NCBI GenBank assembly: GCA_033977485.1
Contig: CM066998.1
Span: forward strand, 56,944,274 to 57,008,273
Direction of reading: 5' to 3'
Length of the DNA stretch: 64,000 bases
From: Hydrangea macrophylla
Lineage: Eukaryota; Streptophyta; Magnoliopsida; Cornales; Hydrangeaceae
How positions within the stretch are numbered: position 1 is the stretch's first letter; each line of letters begins with the position of its first letter. Of this stretch, positions 23,501 through 34,302 are shown in pieces. The notes below the pieces were generated by a model that saw nothing but the letters and a program-made list of their open reading frames with translations, was not told the origin of the DNA and made no database searches. Position numbers and translations under genes: made by a program.

Positions 23501-24587
23501 TAATGGTGAACAAATTATGCATGATTATTTTACTGTAAACAAACATACTAACGAACTAGATGCAGAGACTTAGGAAAGGGGTTATTTTACCTGATTGTCA
23601 TCTAGAGTTTAAAGCCCTATGTTCAGCAGGATCCAATTCAGCTTCTTCAAGTTCCACTTCACAAATCGAGGAATTAGGTCATCAGCTGTATTGTTCGTGG
23701 CTGGTTGCAGCTCGTTGTCCATAAGGGTGGTATGCTCACATAACCAGAACTGCACAACCAAATACCCAAAGTTATTTCAATATTAATCCTAGACGTGGTG
23801 AAGAAGATGTAATATGACACTGGTACGCAACTCTACAACACACATTGAAGTTGGTTTAAATTTATACGAATACCTGTAGTGCAAGGATGCAGCCCGTGAC
23901 CTTCAAGGGATCTGATCCTGCTTTGTCAATAGAAGTCATTAATTCATCCAACACTGCGGCACTCCAATCGTACTGCAACATTCCTCCGATATCTTCCACG
24001 TAGTTAACGAACCCCCATCGGATATAATCAGTAGCAGATGCGAATAGAACAGTTGAAAAGAGATACAAGCATAGCAGTTTCACAGTATCAGTTTCATCCT
24101 GGTGTGTACTTCTGACTGCAGCATCCATTAATGCATTTTTGATGATTGGACTCCTAAGGCTATCAACATCCGAGAATCTGCGTTTAACGAGTGGCGAACT
24201 GCGCGCTTGTGCGCTCTCCTTCTTTGTGCAGGTCTTCTTAACGCTTCGGTGTCCATCAACTATCCCGAAAATCAGCTTAATATCCAACTTTTCCAATCGT
24301 ATCCTACGGCGACCAATTATGAATGACCTGTCGTCTTGATTGTATTGATCGATAACCCGTATGGACACCTCGTCTGTCTTATTCACGTACTTCATGTTTT
24401 TATATAGAAAAGCTGTGAAAAGCTGCCAAAAAGGAGTTGACTGCAATATACGCACATGATTGTCTCGCAGTTGAATTTCGTCGAATAGAGAGTGAAATGC
24501 AACAAAGGTACATCTGTAACGCGACCCGATCTGCGTGTAGCGGGCGTCTTTTTTTACTCCTTGGGGATTTTGATGCCCTTGCTGCAT
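20508..24587 (-). pseudogene. Ulp1-like (C48) peptidase gene carried by the MULE, decayed
   Basis: Eight exons can be joined in phase: 23,874-24,587; 23,591-23,749; 22,206-23,462; 21,642-22,114; 21,459-21,549; 21,252-21,362; 20,912-21,094; 20,508-20,813. The first two exons resemble the DUF1985-like N-terminus of plant transposon-borne ULP genes (TPFWQLF, DTVKLLCLYLF, then FWLCEHTTL). Exon 3 is an acidic linker followed by a coiled coil; exon 4 is basic. Exons 6-8 form the peptidase: NNVIDCYVE, a His in KLAKH, the Asp-type strand VWRFYNSL, and PQQETGTLDYG where the family has LDCG. So the catalytic Cys is Tyr (codon 20,682-20,684). In-frame stops lie at 23,609-23,611, 22,506-22,508, 21,020-21,022 and 20,748-20,750. 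An active ancestor would have been a SUMO-protease-like enzyme; this copy cannot be one. The true start may lie further upstream. Confidence 0.85.
21363..21458 (-). other. GC-AG intron in the Ulp1-like gene
   Basis: The intron between exons 5 and 6 must begin AAT|GCAAGA and end ATCCAG|GTT to keep the frame and restore the continuous NNVIDCYVE motif. No GT donor nearby keeps the frame. It is either a genuine GC-AG intron or a donor mutated from GT. Confidence 0.6.
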
Positions 24588-25800
24588 TTTGACGAACAAT
24601 CACTGTTAGTATAGATAAATAGGAGAATGCATTCAATCAATACACGCATAAACTAATGCAACAAACAACCAGTTTATATGGTGTGCTAGCGTTAATTCCA
24701 TAATTTATTTTTATCCGCCATATGTTGTCTACAATCCAACATTAACTGTCTAACCCCATTTTATACACTATCAGTGCGTATTACCAATTCTTTGACATTG
24801 AATACAAGTATAAAATTATGCACTAAAGTGATTTGACATTGTTTGCACAATCATCTTTTGTTCACTTAATTTAACAACTAAATGCTACCAAAATAAGTGT
24901 ATTAACCTACACCTACATTATTACTATTTTTCACACAAAAAAAAAAGGAAAAGAAACTTTTGTCTTAGTGCAAATTTATGCACTTAATTCACACACTACA
25001 TGGACCATGTGAGTATTCATATTACCAGAGCGGACTCAGCAATCAAACAAGAATACGATTCCCCCTTATACATTTCGATGTTCAGAATTCAAAACAAGTT
25101 CATAATTAGGGGTTTCTGCCTATTCAAACCATTTTTTGGAATGATGTAAAATAGGAGTTCCATAATCAAATGTTGATGAAAAAAAAGCTATAGTTATGTT
25201 TAATTTTTTAAGTTAATGACCATAGAAATTCATAGTTGCAGACTCAAAATAAGAGTTATGGTCAATGGAAAACCCCTTTTATAAACAAACAATGTGTAAT
25301 TCGCAACTACGATGTTTTTCATACGGAAAAACATCTACCACTCAATTTTTGTGTCGTGATTGTGATTTACACTTACCCTTTTTCCCCATTCGCCAATGAT
25401 CTGAAAAGCAAGGGTCGTTGTCTTCGTCGTCAAACCTCAAACACAAACTCCCGTCAAAATGTTGATTCAAAATTCTTATAAGAAGTAGATTGTGAGAATT
25501 TAAGTCTCAAAATGTAATGTTCCTTGTTTGAATTTGAAATCACCGAAATCGCTGGAGTGATTTATGGGTTTTGGCAGTTGAGGATATATACGCAAGTAAT
25601 GTTTATATATTTTTGGAAGGGTTTGTTTTGCATGTGCGCGCGAGTTATGGATGGGCAATTTCGTCTACATTTTAAGAATGGACCTATGATTAAATACTTA
25701 CGGTAGTGGGGTCTATTAGAACAATTATACACTAAAGAGGATTTACTACTACTTTACTCTAAAATTAAAGGCAAAAATCGTCCCCAAAAAAAAAATTATT
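24588..25800. other. Upstream region of the Ulp1-like gene, likely MULE end
   Basis: AT-rich sequence with TACAC/TGCAC repeats like those in the transposase intron. Towards its right end it has the 58-bp block shared with that intron (25,698-25,757). I could not recognise long MULE terminal inverted repeats between this region and 11,400-12,120, so the element's borders stay open. Confidence 0.45.
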
Positions 25801-25803
25801 TGA

Positions 25804-27607
25804 TGGGGCGGAGGCAGTAAGGTCCGGGGGCACAAGCCACCCCCAATTTTCAAAATAACATTTTTCGCTTATGGTTTTTTTTTTCTTTATTTATTATTTT
25901 TTTTATTCTAAGCATTTGTGCCCCACTAAGTTCAAGTTGCCCCTTCTACACTAAAAAATCTCACATTGGCCCTTAAATATATTCAGGGGCGGACTGATCA
26001 GGGGCAAGGAGGGGCTTGAGCCCACTAGGTTTTTAAAAAATATCAGATTTATTCTAAAAGAAAAAAATTGCATTTAAGCCCCTCAAACATTATAAATTTA
26101 TCATATTAAGTCCCCACTTTCTTATGTTTTTGTGCTAATTATACAAATGTCCCTCCCTCTTTTGATTTTGTGATGATTTTTATAGCATTAGATTATATCA
26201 TTGGCTACTTGTGATGGAGTCTATTTGTTTCAGCTGGTCGTGTAACACTATCCATTCACAGTTATTTGGAGATGCTGCTCAAAGAAAATGGGTGACTACA
26301 GGTGCTGAAGATAGGTGCAAGTTATCAGACTCATTGTTCGCGTGAGGTCCCGTGAGCCGAGATGGGGGGATGCTTGATCTCTGTTCAATCGCTTGCTGAT
26401 TTTGATGCATTAGTAGTGAACTGTGGAACTTGGAGTTGCTGATGATGGATTATGGCTGTCAATTGTTTTTTTGGACTGCTATGGAATTAGTTCAATCGAT
26501 TTGGAAGCATTGTGGAGTTTCAAGGAAGATCAAATGGTTGTTGGTTAGTTTGGGTTGACAGAAGGATTGATCAAGAGTTGTAATCAAAAGCCATTGGATC
26601 AAGATGGAATGATCGACTCGTCATCATGGAAAATTTCTGATACCAAATTGAAGCTTTAGCTATTCAGATTCGTGGGTGTTGATGCTGTCAAAAATTCAGA
26701 TCTAGATTTGACCTGTATGGTTTGGGGCTTTGTTCAAGTCTTTGTGGACTTTCAATCCCCTGTCAAAATTGGGCTGATGTTGTCAAAAATTTGCTGCTGC
26801 TGCTGTCAATATAGTGCTGAATCTATTTTGATTTTATTTCTTATACTAAGGAATGAAAAAGATCATGTGCATTGAAAGGTGAACTCATCAACATGTATGG
26901 ATGTGGGCTGCTGATTAGTTATGAGTGTGGATGTTGATCTTGTGTTATGGTTGAGAGTCCATTATTATAGGGAGGAATTGGGGCTGGAAAATTTCAAATT
27001 TTCATTTTTAGGGGCTGGCTTGTTATCTGTTTCAGGAGTTTAATTAGGCTTATTTGGCACTTGTTTTGGGTGCTGTAACTTCCTTGGCCTGTAAGGCTCA
27101 TAATAAAATCATTACTGTTAATAAAGAAATCTACACAAAATGTACACAAAATATACATAGGTCCAAAAAAAAAAAATCCCATATGCTAGCCTCTGCCCCT
27201 GAATTGTTTTTTTAGATCTGTCCCTGAATATATCTGACTTTCATTTAAATTAATATCACATTTACTTAATTAGCCATAAATATTTAAGTTGTTATAGTTA
27301 TCCCACTTGAAGCATGATGATTCTTCATTTTATAACAGAAACTAACCAAAAAAAGAAAAAGAAATTAATTAAGTATAACCACAATTTGTTTGAAAGATTT
27401 ATGGAGAGATTAGTTTGCATTTGAAAATTTTTGTTTCACCACTTAACTAACCAAGTGTAAAACTTATGGAACAACCACACAATTTGTAAAACTCTAGAAA
27501 CCAAAAGTTATAGGTTTTCTTCCCCAAAAATTCAGGTCGGGGTCGCTACCCTCCTAAACCCATGTAAGTTTGTGCCCCCCCTAAGCTGGAATCCTGGCTC
27601 CGCCCCT
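25804..27607. mobile_element. Outer Tip100-like hAT remnant
   Basis: The left end GGGGCGGAGGCAGTAAGGTC with GGGGGCACAAGC and the right end, read on the minus strand, GAGGGGCGGAGCCAGGAT with GGGGGGGCACAAAC, form imperfect inverted termini. No convincing 8-bp target duplication was found. A second hAT element (25,984-27,226) is inserted within it. Confidence 0.6.
25984..27226. mobile_element. Inner hAT element, 1.24 kb
   Basis: Starts CAGGGGCGGAC and ends GATCTGTCCCTG, with 8-bp flanks AATATATT (25,976-25,983) and AATATATC (27,227-27,234), seven of eight matching. An additional inner pair of CAGGGGCA / TGCCCCTG motifs lies at 25,999 and 27,194. The interior (26,200-27,170) is gene-like in base composition but has no recognisable protein. 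It could be captured host sequence. Confidence 0.65.
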
Positions 27608-27649
27608 CCCATTAGTATGGGAGAATTAGGTTATACGAATATAGTGGTT

Positions 27650-27930
27650 TGATCGTATCATACGATCTAAATATCTGGCTAAGAGGAATCCACATGTAAA
27701 GCTATCACTATTTAATGCAAAAGTTGTTAGGTCCTAAAACATTGTACGCAGTTATAAAAACATCATATCCAAATCCAAACATCGTACCCAGGTTTCATAA
27801 CATTATACTCAGGACTCAAATTATCATACCAAACCACTATGATACGTACGGTCATAATGGTTTTAGGTCTCAAAACAAATTTTATTCATTTTTAGGTCCC
27901 AAAACATCGTACCCATATTAAAATGATTAA
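27650..27930. repeat. Direct repeat, left copy
   Basis: Begins near GTATCATACGATCTAAA and consists largely of loosely repeated units of the type TCAAAACATTGTACCCA. It recurs at 29,155-29,460 in the same orientation. No gene is seen. Confidence 0.75.
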
Positions 27931-27990
27931 AAAGAGAGGTAAAAATCATAAAAATAACCCACTAGTATAGGAGATTTAAATGGCACGAAT

Positions 27991-28205
27991 ATAGGTCACT
28001 ACACCAAAACAGTAGATTTGTCACTCTTACTTTCGCTAGCTTTGTCACTGTCGTCAGCAGTGACAAAATTGTCAGTGTCACTATCACTGACAGTGACAGT
28101 GACAAATGGAATCGGTGACAAATGTAACATTTTGCCACTGCCTATAGCGGTGACAATGTTTATTATTAAATTGTCACTGCTTGGCAGTGACAAAATGGCC
28201 TAAAT
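27991..28205. mobile_element. One end of a CACTA-type element
   Basis: Starts CACTACACCAAAACAGTAG and is followed by a dense set of TTGTCACTG / CAGTGACAA subterminal motifs in both orientations over 200 bp, the usual end structure of CACTA transposons. No matching opposite end is seen, so it is a truncated or divergent element. Confidence 0.65.
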
Positions 28206-29150
28206 GATCCCTCCCAACCCAACACCTTCTCCCCCCCCCCCACAAAATGTTTGGTTTCCCCCTAAATCCCCTCCTGACTCCCTCCAAACATTTTCTAAAA
28301 ATTCCTATATCTCCAGAGAAGAGGGAATACAGATAAAAAGAAAGAAAGAAAGATAAGGCCGTAGCCACGAAACCACAACCCTACCACCATCGATGCACCC
28401 ACCTCCTCTCTCTCCTTCCACCACCCTTCCCCACCCACTTCCTCTCTCTCGCTCCACCACCGAAATGGCTTCACTCTGTTTATATCTCTCTTCTCTCCAA
28501 GCTACCGCTGCAATCACCACGCCACACTGTCACGACGCCATCTCCAGGTCGCTACTGCCGCCACACCACCACCAAGTGGGTATTTCATCAGCAAACCTGG
28601 TCACCATACTCTGTGTATTAGGGCTTTGCTGCTGCAACAAAGAGGGTCTGAGCTTCATAAAAAAATTAATGGTGGAATCATCAAAACCAAGGTTGGTAAA
28701 GCATCAACCCTAAATATCTTCTCTGTCATCCTTCCTTGTTATTGCTCAATAAGTGACTTTGAGCTCTCACAGTAACTTTCTCTTGCCACTATTTCTTTCA
28801 AATCTGAGAGCAAAAAATGGTGACCGTGTGGGGTTTATTCAAACCCTTTAATCATTGTGGTTTCAAATCAATGATTTGGGTTTCAAACATTGATTTGGGT
28901 TTGATTTGGGCTTTGAAGCATTTTGTTTTCCTCTTTTGGGTTGAGAATTTGAGGTTTTTTTTTTAATTTTTAATTTTTATTTTAATTTTTTATTTAGGGT
29001 TCCTGTTAGAGTTTTTAATTTAGGGGTTTCCTATTGAAAAATTGATTTAGGGCTTCTTTCCCCTCTTACAAGCAAATTTTATCTCATTCCTCACTCTTTC
29101 CCGTTTATCTCTCTCTAAAAGGTACTAGGGTTTGCAATCTTCTCCACGGA
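28206..29150 (+). other. Gene-like fragment, unidentified
   Basis: A CT-rich, leader-like stretch (28,205-28,480) is followed by an open frame at 28,393-28,713 (106 codons, Pro/Ser/His-rich) and then T-rich, intron-like sequence. I do not recognise the protein. Its position next to a CACTA end suggests captured host sequence, but this is inference. Confidence 0.3.
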
Positions 29151-29154
29151 TGGT

Positions 29155-29460
29155 TGTATCATACGATCTAAACATTGGTTGAGAGAAATCTACATGTAAA
29201 GCAATCACCATTTAATGCAAAAGTTGCAAGGTTCAAAATATTGCACCCAGGTCTCAAAACATAGTATCCACATCCAAACATCGTACCTAGGTTTCAAAAC
29301 ATTATATTTAGAACTCAAAATATTGCACCCATACCACAATAATACGGCCATAATGGGTTAAGTCTCAAAATATTGTATTCATATTTAGGTCTCAAAATAT
29401 TGTACCCATATTTAGCTCCGAAAATATTAGACCTCAAAACATTATACTCATTTTTAGGTT
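29155..29460. repeat. Direct repeat, right copy
   Basis: Diverged direct copy of 27,650-27,930. Between the two lie the CACTA end and the gene-like fragment. Confidence 0.75.
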
Positions 29461-29633
29461 GTATGATACCTCCATACTACTATGGTCGTATCGGAGAATT
29501 TTCCTCTAGTTTGGGCAGTTAAAAAAGGTAATGCCAAACGTATTAAGGGCATGATGACTATGAGTCACCTTTTTGAATCCTGCAGAATTTATGATATGCA
29601 AAATTTAGGAATCATTGCAATACTTAAATTTAT

Positions 29634-29690
29634 GGGTAATACTTGGGACACACCCAAAGACATAGTTTTTGGGACACAACCCAAGAGATG
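29634..29690. mobile_element. Left half of a MITE split by the gypsy element
   Basis: ATGGGTAATACTTGGGACAC and the following bases match the left half of the MITE at 9,139-9,361. The sequence stops at CCAAGAGATG, where the gypsy LTR begins, and resumes at 43,107 with AGATGTGTCTCTCC. Confidence 0.8.
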
Positions 29691-31055
29691 TGATTCATCA
29701 CAAGTTTTGCATTATTATCTATGTGATAAGGCACTCTTTAGTTTGTTTATTTCCCCAATTTCGAGATCTTAAGCATTGCATTTTTGCATCTTGTCTTTTC
29801 TTTCTTCTTTGTTTTCTTTTACTATCTTTTGCTTTTTGATAGGTTGCAAAGAGGAAGAAGTGATGAGATATTTTATTATGAAGAAAAGAGAGAAGAAATC
29901 AAGGGTGACAAAACCGGATCGATTCAGGCTTCGTACGGATCGATCCGGTCTTGTTCGAGAAACTTGGTGTGCTCACTGTCAAAATCGGATCGATCCGAAT
30001 CCCAACCGGATCAATCCGATCAGGTGAATTTAGACACCCAATTTATTACAAGTTTTCCATTCTGAAAGGAAAACCTTATAACTTGTAATGTAGTTGATTT
30101 GACCTCCCCCTTCACTTCAGCAGCCATGGGAACTTGAATTAGGGCTCCCTTGGTATTTGAGGACCTTCTATAAGGAGGGGGTTAAGAAAAAAGTAGAGGG
30201 AGCTGGTTTTAGTTCTTCACTTTGTAGCTTTTTTTCCTTCTTCCTCTTGCTCTCTAGTTTGATTTGAAAACTCTTTGTAAGAATCCTGTAATTCTACTAT
30301 TGCAAGTTGAAATTAGTTGAAGTTTGATGTTAGAATTCTCATTTTTATCTTGCTTTAAGTTTGCTATCTCAACTTTGTGTAACTAAATCTTCAAGGTTGG
30401 AAAGCCATATCTCGATCCTTGAACTATTGTTCTTCAAGAAAAGTTTTATGTTCGAAATTATGCATAGAATTCTTGAACCTAGATTAGATTCTAGGAGGAA
30501 CTTCATTGTTGATGTCAAGCATCAAAAATGAAAGGATTCTCAAATAATTACATCTAATTTTGATGAATCTCATTGAGACTAGGATCTAGCATGTTAGTTG
30601 AGTACTATATGTTTGATCTTTTGCCTCAATAAGATTGTTATTCAAAGAATAATCAAAATATATTTCGTTTGGTTTGGTAAAAGTTCTAGGTAGAAGTAGC
30701 TTCCCAATCTCATCTTTTAAATCTCTTACAATTACCCAAATCCTAATTTGCCCTCCTAATCTTCAAAGATTTAAAGTGTGTTAATACTAGTTTTTATTTC
30801 CATACTTTCTAGAATCTAGTCTTCATCTTTAAGTCATTGTAGTAATAGTTGGTTTGAAGAACTCCACAAGCAAAAAGACTTAGGTCTATTTTTTTCTTTC
30901 TCTTCTTCAGTTTTCTTACCCTTGTGGATACTAAGTTCTACAACCACCAAATCCGTTGTTTTACATTTTAGTCCCTGTGGAAATTGATCCTGTACTTCTG
31001 GGCACTACTTGTCGCGATTAGTTTGCTCTTGAACTACAATTTCCCGATTCGATCA
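29691..31055 (+). repeat. Athila-like 5' LTR
   Basis: 1,365 bp, TGATTCATCA ... CGATTCGATCA. It includes a TATA box (TATAAGG, 30,169-30,175) about two thirds of the way from the 3' end, and a cluster of GGATCGATCC-like palindromes at 29,916-30,025. The divergence from the right LTR is easily visible, with scattered substitutions and small indels. Confidence 0.95.
30169..30175 (+). promoter_or_regulatory. Probable LTR promoter TATA box
   Basis: TATAAGG in the 5' LTR, conserved at 42,225-42,231 of the 3' LTR as TATAAGA. It is preceded by AGGGCTCCCTTGG and followed by a purine-rich leader. It is the only good TATA motif in a promoter-like position. Confidence 0.5.
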
Positions 31056-31061
31056 AGTTAT

Positions 31062-31079
31062 TGGCGCCGTTGCTGGGGA
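31062..31079 (+). other. Primer-binding site
   Basis: TGGCGCCGTTGCTGGGGA, six bases after the 5' LTR. It fits the 3' end of plant tRNA-Asp as used by Athila elements, with one mismatch from the usual form. Confidence 0.85.
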
Positions 31080-31206
31080 CTAAGTTTAAACAATGTTTGG
31101 TTGTTTTGTTTCTTAGTATACACACTTGCTTTATTTATTTAATTTTTTTTTTATATTTGTAGGTGTATGTGTTGTTTTTGAAGGTTACCTTCAGGTTGAC
31201 TAACGA

Positions 31207-32442
31207 TTGGAGCATTTCAGACTGGTCAAAATGCAGACTCCTTCTGCCAGATTTAGGAGTGTCGATAACATAAATGTTAATCCTTTCAGACATAATATCA
31301 TGCCTGAACTAAATAGTGCAACTTCTAGTTCAACTAGTGACAGCACCGGTAGTTTTTGGAGACCTCCTCTCACAGGTTCTCCTTCATTCACTGCACACAC
31401 CCCTTTATACCCACATATACATAATCCACCTCCAGATGCCTTTTCTGATAGAGCCACTCTCGACCCTGAAAGTGGGGCTCTGCCGAAACCATACATAAGA
31501 GAACCATGGGGGACAACATGTTCCCTGTTCCCTATCCAGTAACCACAACCACCACCAAACCACGGGCACACTATGGGTAATTATCTTCAACCCGAAACCA
31601 TTTCGGCCCCGTCATGCATCATATTTCCATATAATGGTGGTAATTTCCGTTTCAAGGGTGACATGCTTACGCTCCTACCACTTTTCTATGGTAGAGAGAA
31701 TGAGGATCCTTACCGACACATTAAGGATTTTGAGGATATCTGTAAAACCTTTAGTGACTAGAGATGTATACTCAAACTAATTAGGCTTAAGTTGTTTTCC
31801 TTTTCACTTAAGGATCACTCTACAGAGTGGCTTTTGAACCGACCCCCGTCCATTGGCACACCTGAACTTCAAAAGCATTTTTATAAAGAATTCTTTCCCA
31901 TGCACAAGTCTCAGGCCCTTGTAAAACAAATCCAAAACTTCGCTCAAAAAGAAAATGAGACTTTTTCTCAATGTTGGTCCAGGTATAAGGAGTTACTTCA
32001 TCGATGTCCATGTCATGGATTCGACAAGTTCTGTCAAATCTCCATATGTTATGGAGGATTAGACTCTATGACCAAACAATTGATTGAAACCATGTGTCAA
32101 GGAAGTTTTCTAACTTTGGGAGCCGAGGAGGTCGAAGCCCATTTTGAGAATGTCCATAACACCTCTAAAGGTTGGGGGAAAACAAATCCCCATGATGGGA
32201 ATTATACAACCCCAATGCAACCAAAAGCCGGTGATGAACATTTTTGTAGAATAGAAGAGTCAGATGCTAGGATAGAGCACCTCACAAAATGTTTGGATAC
32301 AATGCACGCTGAAGAAGCTAACGATAGGCATCCCAAGTTGGCGTTAGTAGAGGAAGCATGTGCACTATGTGACCAAGTGGGTCATCCCACAAAGGAGTGC
32401 CCCATACTCCCTATGGTCAAAGGCAGGCAGTGGAACACATGA
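31207..32442 (+). pseudogene. Athila-like gag
   Basis: One frame from 31,207 to 32,442 (natural start probably the ATG at 31,231) with in-frame stops at 31,540-31,542 and 31,759-31,761. The capsid-type retrotransposon gag region (about 31,640-32,130) shows LKLFSFSLKDHSTEWL, FYKEFFP and CPCHGFDKF. A zinc knuckle of CX2CX4HX4C form, CALCDQVGHPTKEC, follows near 32,355-32,400. After 32,442 a frameshift separates a Pro/Gln/Asn-rich tail (PYNPPYGDNSNPRW) typical of Athila gag. Confidence 0.85.
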
Positions 32443-32831
32443 ATGCATTAGGAGGGTTTCAAAAGACCATATAATCCTCCTTATGGAGACAACTCCAATC
32501 CACGATGGTCCCACCAAGGATTCAACTATACGAGTGACCAAGGCACAACAAACCCACCAACTTATCAACCACAACAAAATTTGGGTCCACCACAGATTCA
32601 GTCCTATGCACCTCCACATGTCCAACATCAAGGGGGGTAAGTGCCTCCCATTATGTGCCACCACATAGGAAGCCATTCGATAAACCAAATCATGTTGTAA
32701 CATAGAGATTGAGTCAGTTGGAAAATTTGTTATAAACCATTTAAGCACAATTGACTTAACTCTTGCAATCTCAATAAGTTGTTGAGAATAGCAAACTACC
32801 AGCCCAACCACTTCAAAACCCGAAAGGACAG

Positions 32832-33610
32832 ATGAGTTTAGGAGATTCTCCTTCAGATAACTCAAATGTTGAACATGCTAAAGCCATAACCACCCTGCGT
32901 AGTGGTAGAGTAATGGATAATCTTGTCCAAATGCCCTCTCCAAATCCAAACACCATTGCTATTCCTTTCGGAGATGAGAGTGAACCAAATGTTGGTGAAA
33001 CATCATCCCCACAGGCTGACACATCTCCTTGCAAAAGGAATAATGGGGACTTACCTCAAGTTTTGGGTTATGTTGACCCAATCCCACCACCTTTTCCATA
33101 GAGAGTTAGGCGTTATGTTGACTACACAAAAGTCGATAAAATGCTTGAGTTATTTCAGTAAGTTAAGATCAACATCCCTCTTCTCGATGCATTAAGCAAG
33201 TGCCTTCATACGCTAAAATTTTTGAAAGACCTTTGCATGGTAAAGCATAGGCACAATGCCAAAAAGAGTGCATATATGGCTACCAATGTTAGTTCCATCG
33301 TACTCAATGAGGCACCACCTAAGTACAACGACCACAGATGTACTACCATAGCTTGTATCATAGATGAGCATCATATAGATTGTGCACTCCTCGATTTTGG
33401 TGCCAGTGTCAATCTTTTACCATATTCAGTCTATGTCCAACACAGACTAGGCGAACTTAAAGAAACCGTGTCACTCTACAGCTTGCCGACAGGTCAGTCA
33501 AAATCCCAAGGAGGGTGGTTGAAGATGTCATTATCCAAGTAGGTAATTTTTATTACCCCGTTGATTTTATAGTCCTAGACACTCAACCAGTTCAAAAAGG
33601 TCTAACCCAG
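32832..33610 (+). pseudogene. Athila-like gag-pol linker and protease, 5' part
   Basis: 32,832-33,101 is an acidic Ser/Pro linker. 33,222-33,542 encodes the retropepsin region with LDFGASVNLLP, in which the catalytic Asp of the D-x-G-A motif is kept. The frame is interrupted between blocks. The protease continues to FGRP, where the hAT element is inserted, and resumes after 34,303. Confidence 0.8.
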
Positions 33611-33634
33611 ATCCCAATTATCTTTGGTCGTCCA

Positions 33635-34294
33635 CAGGGCCGGCCCTGAGCTTTAGGAGGCCCAAAGCAAACTTTTAAAATAGGGCCCGGGGCTATACTG
33701 GCGTTTGAGGGCAGTGCACCCAACAATTTTTTTTGGAGTTTACGTATACATTATTATGCGTATATATTGGTTTTCAATGTCACATTGCAAACTGTTCTAA
33801 CAACTTGCAGTATAATTAAATACTTATTTGAACAACTAATAATCTATAAATTAAAAACAACTTGCAAATGGAGGGTTTGCTTAGGCTAAAACTAAAAGGA
33901 ATTGGGGGAATTGAGAAAAAGCTAATTTTCTTACAATTTTTTGGTGCATTGCTTGATTGATTTATTTATTTTTAAAGTGTATCACACTATGAGTTGATCA
34001 ATTAGTCTTTTTTCTAATAGTAAAATAAATGATAGTCTTTTTTCTCTCCAACAAAAACATGTAGTCTTATTCTAGAGGGTTTGTTGGGCTTAGCTTTGTA
34101 GTTTTATATGTAAAAATTTTGAGTCATTTTAGTTTGGGTTGGGGCCTTTATTAGGCTAGGTTATAGTAAGTTTTTTTTATAAGGGCCCACTATAGAAATG
34201 TAAAGTTAGTACCAAAAATGGGGCCCTTAAATTAGCTAAATATCTAGGGGCCCAAAGTTGCCGCTTTGCCGGCTTTCCCCCAGGGCCGGTCCTG
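33635..34294. mobile_element. hAT-type element inside the gypsy protease
   Basis: A 660-bp element that begins CAGGGCCGGCCCTGAG and ends CAGGGCCGGTCCTG (inverted terminal repeats), with a perfect 8-bp target duplication, GTCGTCCA, at 33,627-33,634 and 34,295-34,302. It interrupts the conserved FGRP-F-L-A protease tail. It has no coding capacity, and runs such as GGGGCCCAAAG lie near both ends. Confidence 0.92.
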
Positions 34295-34302
34295 GTCGTC
34301 CA

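Noticed and set aside
31200..31571. Minus-strand 123-codon frame
   Set aside because: It is antisense to the Athila gag and has no family motif.
32365..32865. Minus-strand 166-codon frame
   Set aside because: It is antisense to the gag tail, which is better supported by the zinc knuckle and Athila gag motifs.
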